From the NCBI GenBank assembly GCA_028712075.1, contig JAQTQX010000031.1:1-48251 (forward strand): a DNA stretch of 48,251 nt, written 5' to 3'. How positions within the stretch are numbered: the stretch's first letter is position 1; the number at the start of each line of letters is the position of its first letter. Under the pieces are notes generated by a model that searched no databases, was not told where the DNA came from, and saw only the letters and a program-made list of their open reading frames with translations. Of the stretch, positions 19,401 to 26,343 are shown piece by piece. The stretch is from Desulfuromonadaceae bacterium (GTDB lineage Bacteria > Desulfobacterota > Desulfuromonadia > Geobacterales > Pseudopelobacteraceae). Both the position numbers and the translations under genes were made by a program.

Positions 19401-19498
19401 ATTATCTGCTGCACTTCATGGATCCGAGGGTTGTCACAGAGAATACGATGCGGCGAGGTTTTGCGCCGATTGAAGAGGATGATGACTGGGTGGAATAG
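16487..19498 (+). CDS. putA: Bifunctional proline dehydrogenase / P5C dehydrogenase
   Basis: Oxidises proline to pyrroline-5-carboxylate (FAD-dependent) and then to glutamate (NAD-dependent). 1003 residues, with no N-terminal DNA-binding ribbon-helix-helix as in enterobacterial PutA, so regulation must lie elsewhere, plausibly in the divergent GntR protein. The proline-dehydrogenase half (about 60-460) has FACASHNIRTISA, YEFQVLYGMAEPIRK and GYLVRRLLENTANESFLR. The aldehyde-dehydrogenase half (about 510-990) has PWNFPLAI, FTGSVETG, Glu758 in EMGGKNA and catalytic Cys792 in GQKCSACSR. AAAGGA precedes the ATG. It follows a region devoted to amino-acid uptake. Confidence 0.97.
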   Translation: MEPTLNIKTITRGKDFFAAISGEKPSLFNKGAWMGKVMDWSMQNDQFKIQMFRFVDAFPSLTTSKLLTDHIREYFGEEKDMPPVLQTGAKMAGMLGSLGGAVLNKVISANIQEMARQFIIGENTKEAVKNIEKLRKDGFAAVVDVLGEATLTEQEAEEYVATYLEVLESLKKEQQGWKGLQGSGGDPNLDWGHAPKINVAVKPTALFALANPQDFEGSVEAMLKQLRCVAKQVVELGGFLCIDMESYRHKGIIIELYKRLKLEYRDYPHIGIVFQAYLKDTDQDVADMLAWAKAHNTKISIRLVKGAYWDYETVKAKQNGWAIPVWTVKAESDAAFERQARMILENQETCHFACASHNIRTISAVMEMAAELKVPESRYEFQVLYGMAEPIRKGILKVVGRIRLYAPYGNMVPGMGYLVRRLLENTANESFLRQSFAEDAQIERLLEDPAVTAVRERNERNNRPRKVVTGPGGLPRFVNEPMVDFTRADHRAAFPQAIAQVRAKLGKAYPLYIDGKELPTKESVNTVNPANPTEILGSIAQAGLDEAKIAVAAAKKAFPAWRDTSPRDRAEYLLKAAVAARKRVFELSAWQVLEIGKQWDQAYADVTEAIDFLEYYAREMIRYGEPQRIGNAPGEVNQYFYEPKGIAAIISPWNFPLAISLGMASAAIVTGNTVVFKPSNITGIIGWNLVEIFREAGLPAGVFNYIPGKGSVIGDYLVDHPDVSLIAFTGSVETGLRIIDRAAKVYPGQPNVKKIISEMGGKNAIIIDDDADLDEAVPHVLYSAFGFQGQKCSACSRVIVLDAVYDRFVERLVKAAQVYQVGPSEDPRYSMGAVSDANAMKSIKGYIETGSKEGKLLYSSPVPSTDGYWVPLTIIGSITPQHHIAQEEIFGPVLAVMRAKDFDQAIEWANSTRFALTGGIFSRSPEHLTQARREFRVGNLYINRNNTGALVDRQPFGGSRMSGVGTKAGGPDYLLHFMDPRVVTENTMRRGFAPIEEDDDWVE

Positions 19499-19520
19499 AG
19501 GTTATTGAATAAGGGTATAC

Positions 19521-19555
19521 GGACAGGCCGGCGTCAGAACGGCCTGTCCTATTTT
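19521..19555 (+). terminator. Terminator of putA (convergent junction)
   Basis: GGACAGGCCG (19521-19530) pairs perfectly with CGGCCTGTCC (19540-19549), followed by TATTTT. The stop codon of the convergent minus-strand gene overlaps the stem. Confidence 0.8.
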
Positions 19556-20421
19556 GTGAGGGTAAGTAACGCCGGAACCTTATGGCCAAGTTTCTTCAAT
19601 ACTGATTCGTTGAAGAAAGCTTTAACTGAGATTGGCGCATATGCAGTGCCGCTGGAGCCTGTGCTACCGTTCAGGATTTTGGTCGAAAGTTCTCCTGCCT
19701 GCCGTCCCATGTCGGCACAGTCAGCGCCAAGGGTTACTGCGGCACCCATTGCCAGGTGCTTTTCACTGAATGTGACAACCGGCACGTTATTTTTGATGGT
19801 GAAGTTGAAGTACGCCTCTTGCGTGACAGAGGTGACTGCCGTTGTGTCAGGGATCATCCAGAGTGCGTCTACAGCGCCGTTCATCCTTTGCAGTGTGGCC
19901 ATAACTGCTCTGGAATTATCCACTTCATTGGTGACAAGCTGTATCCCGACAGTACCAGCAGCCTGCTGTGCTTCCTTGACATAGTTTCCGGTACGGTTAT
20001 TGTCATACACCACCCCAACCCGTTTGATCCCCATGGTTGAGAACAACTGCATATACCGTTCAGGAGAGGCCACTATCGAAATCCCGTGTATGTTGGCTGC
20101 CGAGCGCCTGCTCATATTATACGACAGCGCCATGAGCGCCATCACTGGAACCTGACGTACCTTCTTCGCCTTTTCCAGTGCAAGATCCCCGACAGCAAGC
20201 ACAAGGCGCGGCTGCTCTTCCTTGACGATGCGGATCAGGTCGACTTCAGCATAGTCTGAGAGCAGGATGGTCTGGGTTGATCCTTTGTACGTCTCCTTAA
20301 AACCCGTGATGGATTTGGCGTATGCAGGCGCATTGCCTGACTGGACGATCAATACGTCCGCAGTCAGGGCAGGTAGCACGCTCATGATGATGAGCGCTAT
20401 GCTAAGAAGCAACGCTCTCAT
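19549..20421 (-). CDS. ABC-type substrate-binding protein (ABC_sub_bind family)
   Basis: Secreted periplasmic binding-protein-like protein, 290 residues, with a signal peptide (MRALLLSIALIIMSVLPALT, cleavage near TAD). Two alpha/beta lobes are recognisable: ADVLIVQSGNAPAYAKSITG near the start, then RLVLAVGDLALEKAKKV, KRVGVVYDNNRTGNYVKEAQ and DALWMIPDTTAVTS. These are typical of the DUF534/TrpX-like binding proteins. No permease or ATPase is adjacent. Instead it is coupled by a one-base TGATG overlap to the TonB receptor gene, so it may capture the receptor's cargo in the periplasm. Ligand unknown. Confidence 0.82.
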   Translation of the reverse strand: MRALLLSIALIIMSVLPALTADVLIVQSGNAPAYAKSITGFKETYKGSTQTILLSDYAEVDLIRIVKEEQPRLVLAVGDLALEKAKKVRQVPVMALMALSYNMSRRSAANIHGISIVASPERYMQLFSTMGIKRVGVVYDNNRTGNYVKEAQQAAGTVGIQLVTNEVDNSRAVMATLQRMNGAVDALWMIPDTTAVTSVTQEAYFNFTIKNNVPVVTFSEKHLAMGAAVTLGADCADMGRQAGELSTKILNGSTGSSGTAYAPISVKAFFNESVLKKLGHKVPALLTLTK

Positions 20422-22238
20422 CAGAATTTGAACCTCACTCCGCCTTCGATCCAGCGGGGGGCGTTTGTATACAGTTCCGTGTCGGTTGTCTGGACACCGT
20501 TAAACAGGTTTCTGGCCGAAAAGAACAGCTCTGGTGAAAGTTCAGAATTGGGACGCAGTTTCAACGAAAGGAACAGATCACATATCATGGCTCCATTTGC
20601 TGCCATTGAGTCTGATGATTTGTTCCACTTCAGATAGTTTCCGGTAAGAGCGCCACGCAAACCAACATCTTTATTGTCATAGTTAAGGGCGAGCTTAAGC
20701 AGCTGGGGCGGCACCGACCACTGGGAGTTGGTTTGAACAGTGGCACCGGTATCTTCATTCCGAACAGAGGTGAATGTATAGCCGCTTGACAGAGAAAGAC
20801 CGTAGAGTGGGATAGTGCGGGCTTCAAGTTCTACTCCCTGCCTGGTCTGGTTTTGCAGTACGGAATCACCAAATGACTCCATATCTTTCAGCCAGTTCAT
20901 AAAACAGGTGCCCTTGAGCCAGAGATAAGGGACATCACTGGATTCGATCCCACCCTGCACGGTGCTGATTTTCATAAGCCCGTGACTGGTAAAAGGTATC
21001 GGGAGTCCGTACCCTTTGGCCCCGTAGGCGCGAAGGAGGGTGTTTTCGGCCAATTTAAAGGTAGCTCCAAGGGTATAGTTATAGCTGAAATTTTCGCTGG
21101 AAACACCTGTGTGATCCAGACGAAGGCCGGGAAGGACGGTCAGTCGGCCAAGGGTGAACGCCGCGTTACTGTACGCAGCCCAACGATTCCAGGTGCGATC
21201 ATAAAGAGGTGGATCGGAGCTCAGCAGATCTTTAGACCTGCCATTGGCGTGGGTGTACTCAAACCCGGTTGCCAAGTTATTGAGATTGTCGCCCCAGAAA
21301 AGACGACCATTGAAATTTCTAGTGTACTCTTTCGACTCTGTGTCAAGATCTGCAACAGCAACTCCGCTGTCGAGATGCCCCAAAATGCCATGATTGTCCT
21401 GTTTGGTCAGAGAACTCAAAAGCTCAAGCTTGAGCCTTTCGCCCAATGGCTGGTCAAGATTGATAAAACCGTAGCTTTGATGATTTTTATAGTTATCATG
21501 AGTTATGATATCCCAACTTGCCAGATACTCTTCGTCCATTCCGCTGTGCGATTCCAGATAGGAATAACCAATTGTGAGCGTTCCTTTGGTTGGCAGGAGA
21601 TATGAGAGCTTGCCGTAAAGGTTGTTCTGGTTAATGCCGTTGTTGGGGAGAAGTCCGTCAGAATGGAGGTTGCCTCCGGAGAGATAATACCCGAAGCGGT
21701 CAACAGTGCCGGACAGTTCAGCGCGGGAGTCGCTGGTATGGCGCTTGCCGGTAGAGGCGGAGGCCATGCCGGATGTCTTCCGGTCAGGTTCCGGCACTTT
21801 GGTGCTTATATTGATAACGCCACCAAGGGCTGAACCCCAGGCAGTTGATGCGGCCCCCCTGATGATCTCGATCCGCTCGATCTGCTGCACCGGAATGAGC
21901 CCTGGCCAGGCCATATTCTGCGTCAGATCGTTCTGCCTGACACCATCGATCAATACCAGCACAGTTGAGTTTAATGCCCCTTGAACATTGAACAAAGAAA
22001 AGGTGCCGGGGGTGCGAACGTAATCGAGTTGGATGCCAGACACAGTCTGGAGCACATCTCTCAGGGTGTGGGCATTGATCCGTGCAATATCGTCAGCAGT
22101 TATGATGGTGACGTTTTCAGCGATTTTAGAGGCAGGGCGAGGAAAATGGGAGGAAACCGTCAAAGTTTCGTCGGAAACAAGACCGAAAGCGTCAAGCAAC
22201 TCGTCTACTGCAAAAGAAGGCGCAGAGTATCCCGTCAT
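20421..22238 (-). CDS. TonB-dependent outer-membrane receptor
   Basis: At least 605 residues. An N-terminal plug domain (IITADDIARINAHTLRDVLQ, VLVLIDGVRQND, IERIEIIRGAASTAWGSALG) is followed by a 22-strand-type barrel ending in ...WIEGGVRFKF. It imports a scarce ligand (siderophore, cobalamin-like or metal complex) using TonB energy; the plug resembles the BtuB/ligand-gated group. The first ATG (22238) gives MTGYSAPSFA, which lacks a signal-peptide core, yet the same frame upstream encodes LQLIIILIVIL. The true start is therefore probably a non-ATG codon near 22289-22292. It is divergent from the peptide/radical SAM genes. Confidence 0.9.
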   Translation of the reverse strand: MTGYSAPSFAVDELLDAFGLVSDETLTVSSHFPRPASKIAENVTIITADDIARINAHTLRDVLQTVSGIQLDYVRTPGTFSLFNVQGALNSTVLVLIDGVRQNDLTQNMAWPGLIPVQQIERIEIIRGAASTAWGSALGGVINISTKVPEPDRKTSGMASASTGKRHTSDSRAELSGTVDRFGYYLSGGNLHSDGLLPNNGINQNNLYGKLSYLLPTKGTLTIGYSYLESHSGMDEEYLASWDIITHDNYKNHQSYGFINLDQPLGERLKLELLSSLTKQDNHGILGHLDSGVAVADLDTESKEYTRNFNGRLFWGDNLNNLATGFEYTHANGRSKDLLSSDPPLYDRTWNRWAAYSNAAFTLGRLTVLPGLRLDHTGVSSENFSYNYTLGATFKLAENTLLRAYGAKGYGLPIPFTSHGLMKISTVQGGIESSDVPYLWLKGTCFMNWLKDMESFGDSVLQNQTRQGVELEARTIPLYGLSLSSGYTFTSVRNEDTGATVQTNSQWSVPPQLLKLALNYDNKDVGLRGALTGNYLKWNKSSDSMAANGAMICDLFLSLKLRPNSELSPELFFSARNLFNGVQTTDTELYTNAPRWIEGGVRFKF

Positions 22239-22292
22239 AAGTATGACAATAAGAATGATAATCAGTTGTAATGGATTATGACTTCGCAGAAT
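22239..22292 (-). other. Probable N-terminal extension of the TonB receptor
   Basis: Eighteen in-frame codons upstream of the annotated ATG read ILRSHNPLQLIIILIVIL. Together with MTGYSAPSFA they make a good Sec signal peptide. Possible starts are CTG (22289) or ATT (22292), with AAAAGAG three to six bases before. The first in-frame stop is further upstream. Confidence 0.55.
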
Positions 22293-22444
22293 TAACTCTT
22301 TTGATATTATTTATTACAACCGATATGGTATACGTACGCTACTTGTGAAAAGTATGGTGAAAATAGCAGGATATCAGTCGAAAATCGAGACATTTTACTA
22401 CTCATCAAGAATCAGATGAGAAATCACCCAATGGAGGGAAAGCT

Positions 22445-22549
22445 ATGGAAACTGAATCAACAGAACTTGAAGTGTTGGACACCGGGGTAGAAGATACTGA
22501 ATTGGTCTCTGCCTGCTGTGCAGCTGGTGGAACATCAGCTCGGAAGTAA
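22445..22549 (+). CDS. Short Cys-Cys precursor peptide (geopeptide-like RiPP precursor)
   Basis: A 34-residue peptide gene with a strong GGAGGG site. The first 20 residues hold eight acidic and no basic residues, like a recognition leader. The end (from Ser22) reads SACCAAGGTSARK, with adjacent Cys24-Cys25 and a Gly pair, like a modifiable core. It lies 51 bases upstream of a radical SAM/SPASM enzyme in the same direction. From memory this fits the uncharacterised Geobacter 'geopeptide' and maturase pairing. Being a peptide substrate of the enzyme is inferred from this arrangement; the modification is unknown. Confidence 0.75.
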   Translation: METESTELEVLDTGVEDTELVSACCAAGGTSARK

Positions 22550-22556
22550 AGAAAAA

Positions 22557-22590
22557 GCCGGGAAAGAGGGCTTTGCCCCCTTTTCCCGGC
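22557..22590 (+). promoter_or_regulatory. Strong hairpin between precursor and maturase genes
   Basis: GCCGGGAAA (22557-22565) pairs with TTTCCCGGC (22582-22590), with a GGG/CCC inner stem. It ends one base before the GGAG site of the maturase and no T-run follows. Partial termination or message protection that keeps peptide in excess over enzyme is the likely role. Confidence 0.7.
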
Positions 22591-22600
22591 TGGAGCATTA

Positions 22601-23878
22601 ATGCCGTTTTCCAGATATTTGAAAATATATTCCAACTCACAACTTGCTGGGCAGTATCTGCTCTATTCCACGAAAAAAGGTTCTATAGTCAGGCTCTCAG
22701 AGGCAAAACTTGCCGCGATTAATAACGGGACCCTTCCTGATAACGACATTTCCATTCTGAAACAGCTAGAGATGCTGGTTGATGATCCAGATGCGGAGCG
22801 GGCTGCCATGGCTGATATCGTGGCGCGCTCCAATAGACTGAGTAAACGCTTCAAAGCAACGGTAGTGCTGACGCTTGACTGCAACCTGGCCTGCCCGTAC
22901 TGTTTCGAGGAGGATTTTCGGGGCAGGTACGCAATGAACCGCGAAACAGCAGAGCTTTTGATCGATTATGTGAAACGTGAGCAGATTGCCAAAGGGCGGG
23001 AGGTCGAGATTCGCTTCTACGGCGGCGAGCCTCTGATGGCGCTGCCGATGCTGCGGAGTATCGCCGTTCAGCTGCGGGCGGTGGCAGAAGCAAACGGAAC
23101 AAAATTTACATGCAGCATGGTAACGAATGGAACTCTCCTTACCTGCGCAGTTGTTGAAGAGCTGCTACCCCTTGGCTTAACCTCCGCCCAGGTAACCCTT
23201 GACGGGCCGAAAGAGATTCACGACCTGCAACGCCCCTTTGTTTCCGGCAACGGAAGCTTCGACACCATTTTGGAAAACATCAAGGCGGTTTATACCCTGG
23301 TAACTCTGAAGCTCGGCGGTAACTTTACCCACAAGAACTACCGGGAGTTTCAAAAAATGCTGGATGCGCTGCTTGACGCTGGGATTGACCCGGCAAGACT
23401 CGACCCAATACAGTTTGCACAGATACTACCCAAGTCCGGCCAAGCAGTATTTCATGATGCCGGGAACTGCTGCCTGTCCTGCACCGAACCATGGCTGATT
23501 GAAGCGATTCTGTATCTTCGCGAAGAAACGCTGAAACGTGGTTTCAAGGCTCTGAAGCCGACCATGGGAGCCTGCATGGTGGAGTTCGACAATGATATGG
23601 TAGTGAACTGGGACGGCTCTCTCTACAAATGTCCGGCCTTCATGGGGTGGCCGGAGTTGTCAATTGGCACACTGGCGAACGGCATCAACGATTACCGGCA
23701 CTCCCACGGCCTGGATATCTGGAAAAACGATAAATGCCTCGACTGCGCCTATCTCCCCCTCTGCTTCGGCGGCTGCCGGCTACTGACCATGCTGAAAAAA
23801 GGGGTCATTGACGAGGTTGACTGCAGGAAGGAATTCTACGATGCCGCTCTGGAGAAGCTGTCTATAAAATATTCATAG
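22601..23878 (+). CDS. Radical SAM/SPASM peptide maturase (geopeptide maturase-like)
   Basis: 425 residues. The radical SAM cluster motif is C94NLACPYC (C94, C98, C101), followed by RFYGGEPLM and the beta-strand SMVTNGTLL. The C-terminal SPASM domain has the full seven-cysteine pattern: C325, then G-x4-C344, C379-x2-C382-x5-C388-x3-C392, and C408, expected to hold two auxiliary 4Fe-4S clusters. About 85 residues precede the core, a possible peptide-binding region. GGAG lies five bases before the ATG. Anaerobic-type SPASM enzymes install thioether or other crosslinks in peptides; the neighbouring 34-residue peptide is the likely substrate. Confidence 0.88.
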   Translation: MPFSRYLKIYSNSQLAGQYLLYSTKKGSIVRLSEAKLAAINNGTLPDNDISILKQLEMLVDDPDAERAAMADIVARSNRLSKRFKATVVLTLDCNLACPYCFEEDFRGRYAMNRETAELLIDYVKREQIAKGREVEIRFYGGEPLMALPMLRSIAVQLRAVAEANGTKFTCSMVTNGTLLTCAVVEELLPLGLTSAQVTLDGPKEIHDLQRPFVSGNGSFDTILENIKAVYTLVTLKLGGNFTHKNYREFQKMLDALLDAGIDPARLDPIQFAQILPKSGQAVFHDAGNCCLSCTEPWLIEAILYLREETLKRGFKALKPTMGACMVEFDNDMVVNWDGSLYKCPAFMGWPELSIGTLANGINDYRHSHGLDIWKNDKCLDCAYLPLCFGGCRLLTMLKKGVIDEVDCRKEFYDAALEKLSIKYS

Positions 23879-23912
23879 ACAGCACATGGAATATCTGGTA
23901 GCAATGCCTAGC

Positions 23913-23934
23913 ATAATCATATTCTAATGATTAT
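23913..23934. promoter_or_regulatory. Palindrome upstream of the hybrid kinase gene
   Basis: ATAATCAT (23913-23920) and ATGATTAT (23927-23934) are perfect inverted arms around six bases, about 60 bases before the kinase start. Operator-like; the binding protein is unknown. It resembles part of a Fur box, but the spacing does not fit the classic 19-base form. Confidence 0.35.
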
Positions 23935-23994
23935 CCGCAATTTTGGGTTGGTACTCAGAAAACGAGAACACTTTCGCTGCAATAAGAGGCTACC

Positions 23995-25965
23995 ATGCCA
24001 CGTGAAGCATATACACGCTTTCGCGCCAGTTTCCAATTTCGACTCTTTCTCTTTTTCGCCCTGCTGACGGCACTCCTTACCACACTTTTTTTCTCCCTCT
24101 ACATCTTCCAGGAAATCCGTGAGCAACGCGGGCAAATACAGGAAAGGCTCCACCAGCAGGCGCTCCGCCTGGCCGAATCCATCCGTCTTCCTCTCTACGC
24201 CGAAAACCGTGCAACACTCCAGCAACTTGCCGAAGAAGAAATCCGCGCCCCGCACCTGCGATCGATAACAATTACCTCGGCCAACGGCACAGTATTGGCG
24301 GGTGTACGCCCCGCTATTTCCGTAACAGCGGAGCTGATCAGTGAAACGGTGGAAGTCCGCAGCAGCACATTGGCAGGCTCCGTCGAAGCGACTCTCAGCG
24401 GGGCACAGGACTCCGAGAATGCCCTGATCGGTTCCATCATCATAGAACGGGACATCAGCGATCTGTCGAGTAAAATCCTGCCATCTGTCATCAGCGCTAT
24501 TGTCATGGCTGTCATTTTCTGGCTGACGCTCAGCGTTCTTAGCTATCTGATACTGAAAAAGGTAACCCGATCCTTTACCGAACTCATGACCGGCATCGAG
24601 CAGATGAAGGGGGGCAATTTTACCTCCCGAATCACTGTAACCTCACATGACGAGCCTGCAAGGGCTGCACTGGCCGTTAACGAGCTGGCTGCCACGCTTA
24701 AATTGCGCGAAGAGGAAAATGCCCTCCTCATGGAAGAGCGCCTTGCACTTGAGCGCCAGATGCTCCATACCCAGAAACTGGAAAGCCTGGGGGTTATGGC
24801 CGGCGGCATTGCCCACGACTTCAATAACCTGCTACAAGGAGTGCTTGGCAACATGGAGCTGGCCATGGCGACACTTGCACCCGGCACCGAGCCCCAGAAA
24901 TTCATAACCCACGCCATGAGCGCAGCCCAACGGGCTGCCAATCTTTCCGGTTTGATGTTGACATACGTGGGCAAAGGATTCCTTGACAAAAAACTGCTGA
25001 ACCTCAATGAGCTAATCAGGAATAACGGCGAAATATTGAATACCGCAATTTCAGCATCCGTTTCGTTAGAAATGAGTTTGTCCCCGGAACTGCCAGCCAT
25101 ACATGCTGGTGAATCACAGATTCAGCAGGTGGTCATGAACCTGATCACCAATGCGGCAGAAGCGATTACTGAGCAGCCCGGTTATATCAGAATCGTCACC
25201 GGCGTTCAGCAGTGTGATCAGACGTGTCTACAGAGCAGCCTGCTCGAAGAGAAACCGCAACCGGGATATTTTGTGTTTATGGAGATCACTGACAACGGCT
25301 GCGGTATGGACGGCAAGACCCTAGCCCGGCTCTTTGACCCGTTTTTCACAACCAAGTTCACCGGACGGGGCCTGGGCATGTCGGCGGTACTGGGGATTCT
25401 CCGAACACACAGCGGCGCTATATTTGTAAAGAGCGCTCCAGACAGCGGCACTACCTTCAGGGTGCTGTTTCCGGTTTCTGGGTTTCAGCCGGAAACCGTT
25501 CCCGAACCGGTCGTTGCACCGCAGGAACAGCGCACTGCGCCGGAGCAATCGCGTGCCGGAATGGTTCTGTTGGTTGATGATGAAAAGATCGTGCTGAAAA
25601 TCTGCACCAAGATGTTAGAACTGTGCGGTTTCAGGGTGATAACTGCCGTAGACGGCATTGATGCGGTGACTCAATTCCGTGAACAGATCGAAGAAATCAG
25701 TGTCGTGCTGATGGATCTGACCATGCCGAATATGGATGGCATCACCGCCATGAACGAAATCTACAAGATCCGGTCGGACGCCCGGGTAATCCTGTCTAGC
25801 GGCTTCAACAAGGAAGAGCTGAGTGAACGTATCACACTGGAACACCCCCCTGCCGGGTTTATCCGCAAACCCTACAGCATGACGGTGCTGAGGGATGAGC
25901 TGCAGAGGGTGATGTCAGCAGGCCGCGAGCCTGATGGCCGGCCGCTGCATGGCGTTTCCGACTGA
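23995..25965 (+). CDS. Hybrid sensor histidine kinase / response regulator
   Basis: 656 residues, inner membrane. The N-terminal helix (about 15-38) and a second near 165-190 enclose a periplasmic sensor region of roughly 125 residues; a HAMP domain follows (RSFTELMTGIEQMKGGNFTSRI). The kinase core has His274 in GGIAHDFNNLL, the N-box NLITNAAEA, and the G-boxes DNGCGMD and GRGLGMSAV. The C-terminus carries a receiver domain (VLLVDDEK, phospho-acceptor Asp574 in LMDLTMPNMDG, conserved KPY). There is no DNA-binding output, so it needs a partner. It follows the radical SAM gene after 116 bases; a link with the peptide system is possible but unproven. Confidence 0.93.
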   Translation: MPREAYTRFRASFQFRLFLFFALLTALLTTLFFSLYIFQEIREQRGQIQERLHQQALRLAESIRLPLYAENRATLQQLAEEEIRAPHLRSITITSANGTVLAGVRPAISVTAELISETVEVRSSTLAGSVEATLSGAQDSENALIGSIIIERDISDLSSKILPSVISAIVMAVIFWLTLSVLSYLILKKVTRSFTELMTGIEQMKGGNFTSRITVTSHDEPARAALAVNELAATLKLREEENALLMEERLALERQMLHTQKLESLGVMAGGIAHDFNNLLQGVLGNMELAMATLAPGTEPQKFITHAMSAAQRAANLSGLMLTYVGKGFLDKKLLNLNELIRNNGEILNTAISASVSLEMSLSPELPAIHAGESQIQQVVMNLITNAAEAITEQPGYIRIVTGVQQCDQTCLQSSLLEEKPQPGYFVFMEITDNGCGMDGKTLARLFDPFFTTKFTGRGLGMSAVLGILRTHSGAIFVKSAPDSGTTFRVLFPVSGFQPETVPEPVVAPQEQRTAPEQSRAGMVLLVDDEKIVLKICTKMLELCGFRVITAVDGIDAVTQFREQIEEISVVLMDLTMPNMDGITAMNEIYKIRSDARVILSSGFNKEELSERITLEHPPAGFIRKPYSMTVLRDELQRVMSAGREPDGRPLHGVSD

Positions 25966-26175
25966 ATTGTGTTTAAGGGTACACTCTGCCGTATGCAGCG
26001 CTTCGGCCACGGCACTCTGCCCGGCGGCAAGCGTAAAACTTCTCCCCGGAGAAAGTAGATAATCCCTGCTGTCACCACAGGTGAGCCAGATGACACCACT
26101 GGTACAGCGCAGCACCACCCCGTTCTTCTCACCTTCCAACCGCAGTAATTCTCCCTGTGCAAGACAACATTCCAT
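25915..26175 (-). CDS. DUF2917-family small protein
   Basis: 86 residues, starting after GGAGGGATC. It has the short all-beta pattern I associate with DUF2917: ELLRLEGEKNGVVLRCTSGV, then IWLTCGDSRDYLLSPGRSFTL and a final VAEALHTAE strand. No signal peptide or membrane helix. Function unknown. Its 3' end overlaps the hybrid kinase gene in convergent orientation, and it is divergent from the MocR-type regulator, so it may belong to that regulator's targets. Confidence 0.7.
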   Translation of the reverse strand: MECCLAQGELLRLEGEKNGVVLRCTSGVIWLTCGDSRDYLLSPGRSFTLAAGQSAVAEALHTAECTLKHNSVGNAMQRPAIRLAAC

Positions 26176-26250
26176 GAGTGATCCCTCCGTGTTCGTGATA
26201 ATGATACCCTACACCGCTCCCAACAATAATAACAGATACAGAAAATCAGT

Positions 26251-26318
26251 TTTGTAACCATAACAGTTTCGTGATATACAAATTGTACCCATCAAAAACG
26301 AGGATAACTGTACCTGCC
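26251..26318. promoter_or_regulatory. Repeated TTGTAMCCAT-like boxes before the MocR gene
   Basis: Similar strings occur as direct repeats at 26251 (TTTGTAACCAT), 26282 (ATTGTACCCAT) and 26308 (ACTGTACCTGC), spaced 31 and 26 bases, in the gap between the DUF2917 gene and the MocR-type regulator. MocR proteins often bind direct repeats, so these are candidate sites. Confidence 0.35.
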
Positions 26319-26343
26319 GGAACCAGGCAAACGGGAGTAAGTT

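Noticed and set aside
22320..22444. Sigma-54 promoter for the peptide gene
   Set aside because: GG and GC pairs occur here only with eight- or nine-base spacing, not ten; no convincing promoter could be assigned.
23913..23934. Fur box before the hybrid kinase
   Set aside because: The ATAATCAT/ATGATTAT arms recall Fur half-sites, but the spacing and centre do not match the 19-base consensus; kept only as an unnamed palindrome.
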